Positions 63,623-64,000 of a DNA stretch of 64,000 bases are shown in pieces. Under the pieces are notes generated by a model. That model did no database searches, had not been told where the DNA came from, and saw only the letters and a program-made list of their open reading frames with translations. Position numbers and translations under genes: made by a program. The number at the start of each line of letters is the position of its first letter. Within the stretch, counting starts at the first letter, position 1. The DNA lies in the NCBI GenBank assembly GCA_963576725.1, contig OY755241.1:57161071-57225070 (forward strand), read 5' to 3'. Origin of the DNA: Azorinus chamasolen. Lineage: Eukaryota; Mollusca; Bivalvia; Cardiida; Solecurtidae.

Positions 63623-64000
63623 AAGTTATTGAGTTATTTGAAGAATAACTTGGTAAGGCATGCTTACCCTGAACTCTGAGTAGAGGAATAAAATAACTAC
63701 ACGACAGTTGCATTTTGTGTAAAACATTTATTGGAAAGGTTCAGCAATGGATTGGGAAACACCATGATAAAAGTATTCATGCATAAAGCCCTTAGCAGCA
63801 TTTGAACGTGTGTATAGTGACCAACACTGTTTGCGTTTTGACCCTTTCAACTCTATGTATCTATTGTGGGATTTTATGTTGTCTTGTAGGTCTTTTTTGT
63901 CACCAAAACATGAACCAATGTACAACTGTACATGGAATTTGGGGTATTTCACAGATACTGTTTTAAATTAGCAAACAGTGCAGACTCTGATTAGAGGGTT

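Larger units (their letters stand above)
44195..64000. repeat. Tandem array of a 7.1-kb unit (2.8 copies)
   Basis: Units 44195-51307, 51308-58419 and 58420-64000 (cut by the window). Every internal feature recurs at +7112 or +7113. Only scattered base and 1-3 bp indel differences separate the copies. Both junctions read AGGAATTACAATTATGACCC and join the truncated reverse transcriptase to the 153-bp repeat. Confidence 0.96.

Overview
The window is repeat-rich nuclear DNA of an animal, most likely a bivalve mollusc. The evidence is interrupted reading with GT-AG introns, an animal-type amino-acid transporter gene, non-LTR and Penelope-like reverse transcriptases, and dispersed repeats typical of bivalve genomes (the AGCTCACC/GGTGAGCT repeat, the GGTGACCTTGACC satellite, the GAGTGAGTGAGT repeat). 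There are no operons, no CRISPR array and no prokaryotic genes. The species assignment is inference.

Region 1 (1-31.7 kb) carries the only host gene I can support. It is the 3' half of an SLC7 light-chain amino-acid transporter (LAT1/LAT2 type) on the + strand, with seven coding exons between 8563 and 14257 and an intron in the 3' UTR. The upstream exons are not in the window. Introns and flanks are saturated with short palindromic elements, which I sorted into six families. A: TTAA-bounded (piggyBac-like) elements of about 250 bp with a CAAACAGAGCAGACC palindrome. B: TTAA-bounded elements of about 230 bp with a GAGCATTTGCTCC palindrome. C: elements of about 190 bp with a GTGACCACTCTTTAGAATCG palindrome. 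D: TA-bounded pogo/Tigger-like elements with CAGTAAAACCTC ends and a GCAGAAAGCTCC palindrome. E: CAAACAGTTTGGATCC palindromes. F: TTAA-bounded elements with a CAAACAGTGTAGACC palindrome. Several are nested, which gives relative ages.

Region 2 (31.9-33.5 kb) is a satellite with an exact 145-bp period. Each monomer carries a cluster of nuclear-receptor half-sites, including perfect palindromic AGGTCA-TGG-TGACCT sites.

Region 3 (33.6-38.1 kb, minus strand) is a decayed CR1/jockey-like LINE ORF2 (endonuclease plus reverse transcriptase). It has a 2A-like motif near its N terminus and is interrupted by a 5'-truncated copy of a second retroelement.

Region 4 (38.4-43.4 kb) holds a diverged satellite of about 150 bp, two tandem duplications, a tRNA-like sequence, a 153-bp palindrome and a broken LINE ORF1 on the minus strand.

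Region 5 (43.8 kb to the end) is a tandem array of a 7.1-kb unit (two full copies and one partial, nearly identical). Each unit contains 153-bp tandem repeats, an inverted satellite, AGGTCA direct repeats, several palindromic elements, a hAT-like foldback element with an 8-bp target duplication, a SINE-like sequence, and a truncated Penelope-like reverse transcriptase that runs into the unit junction.
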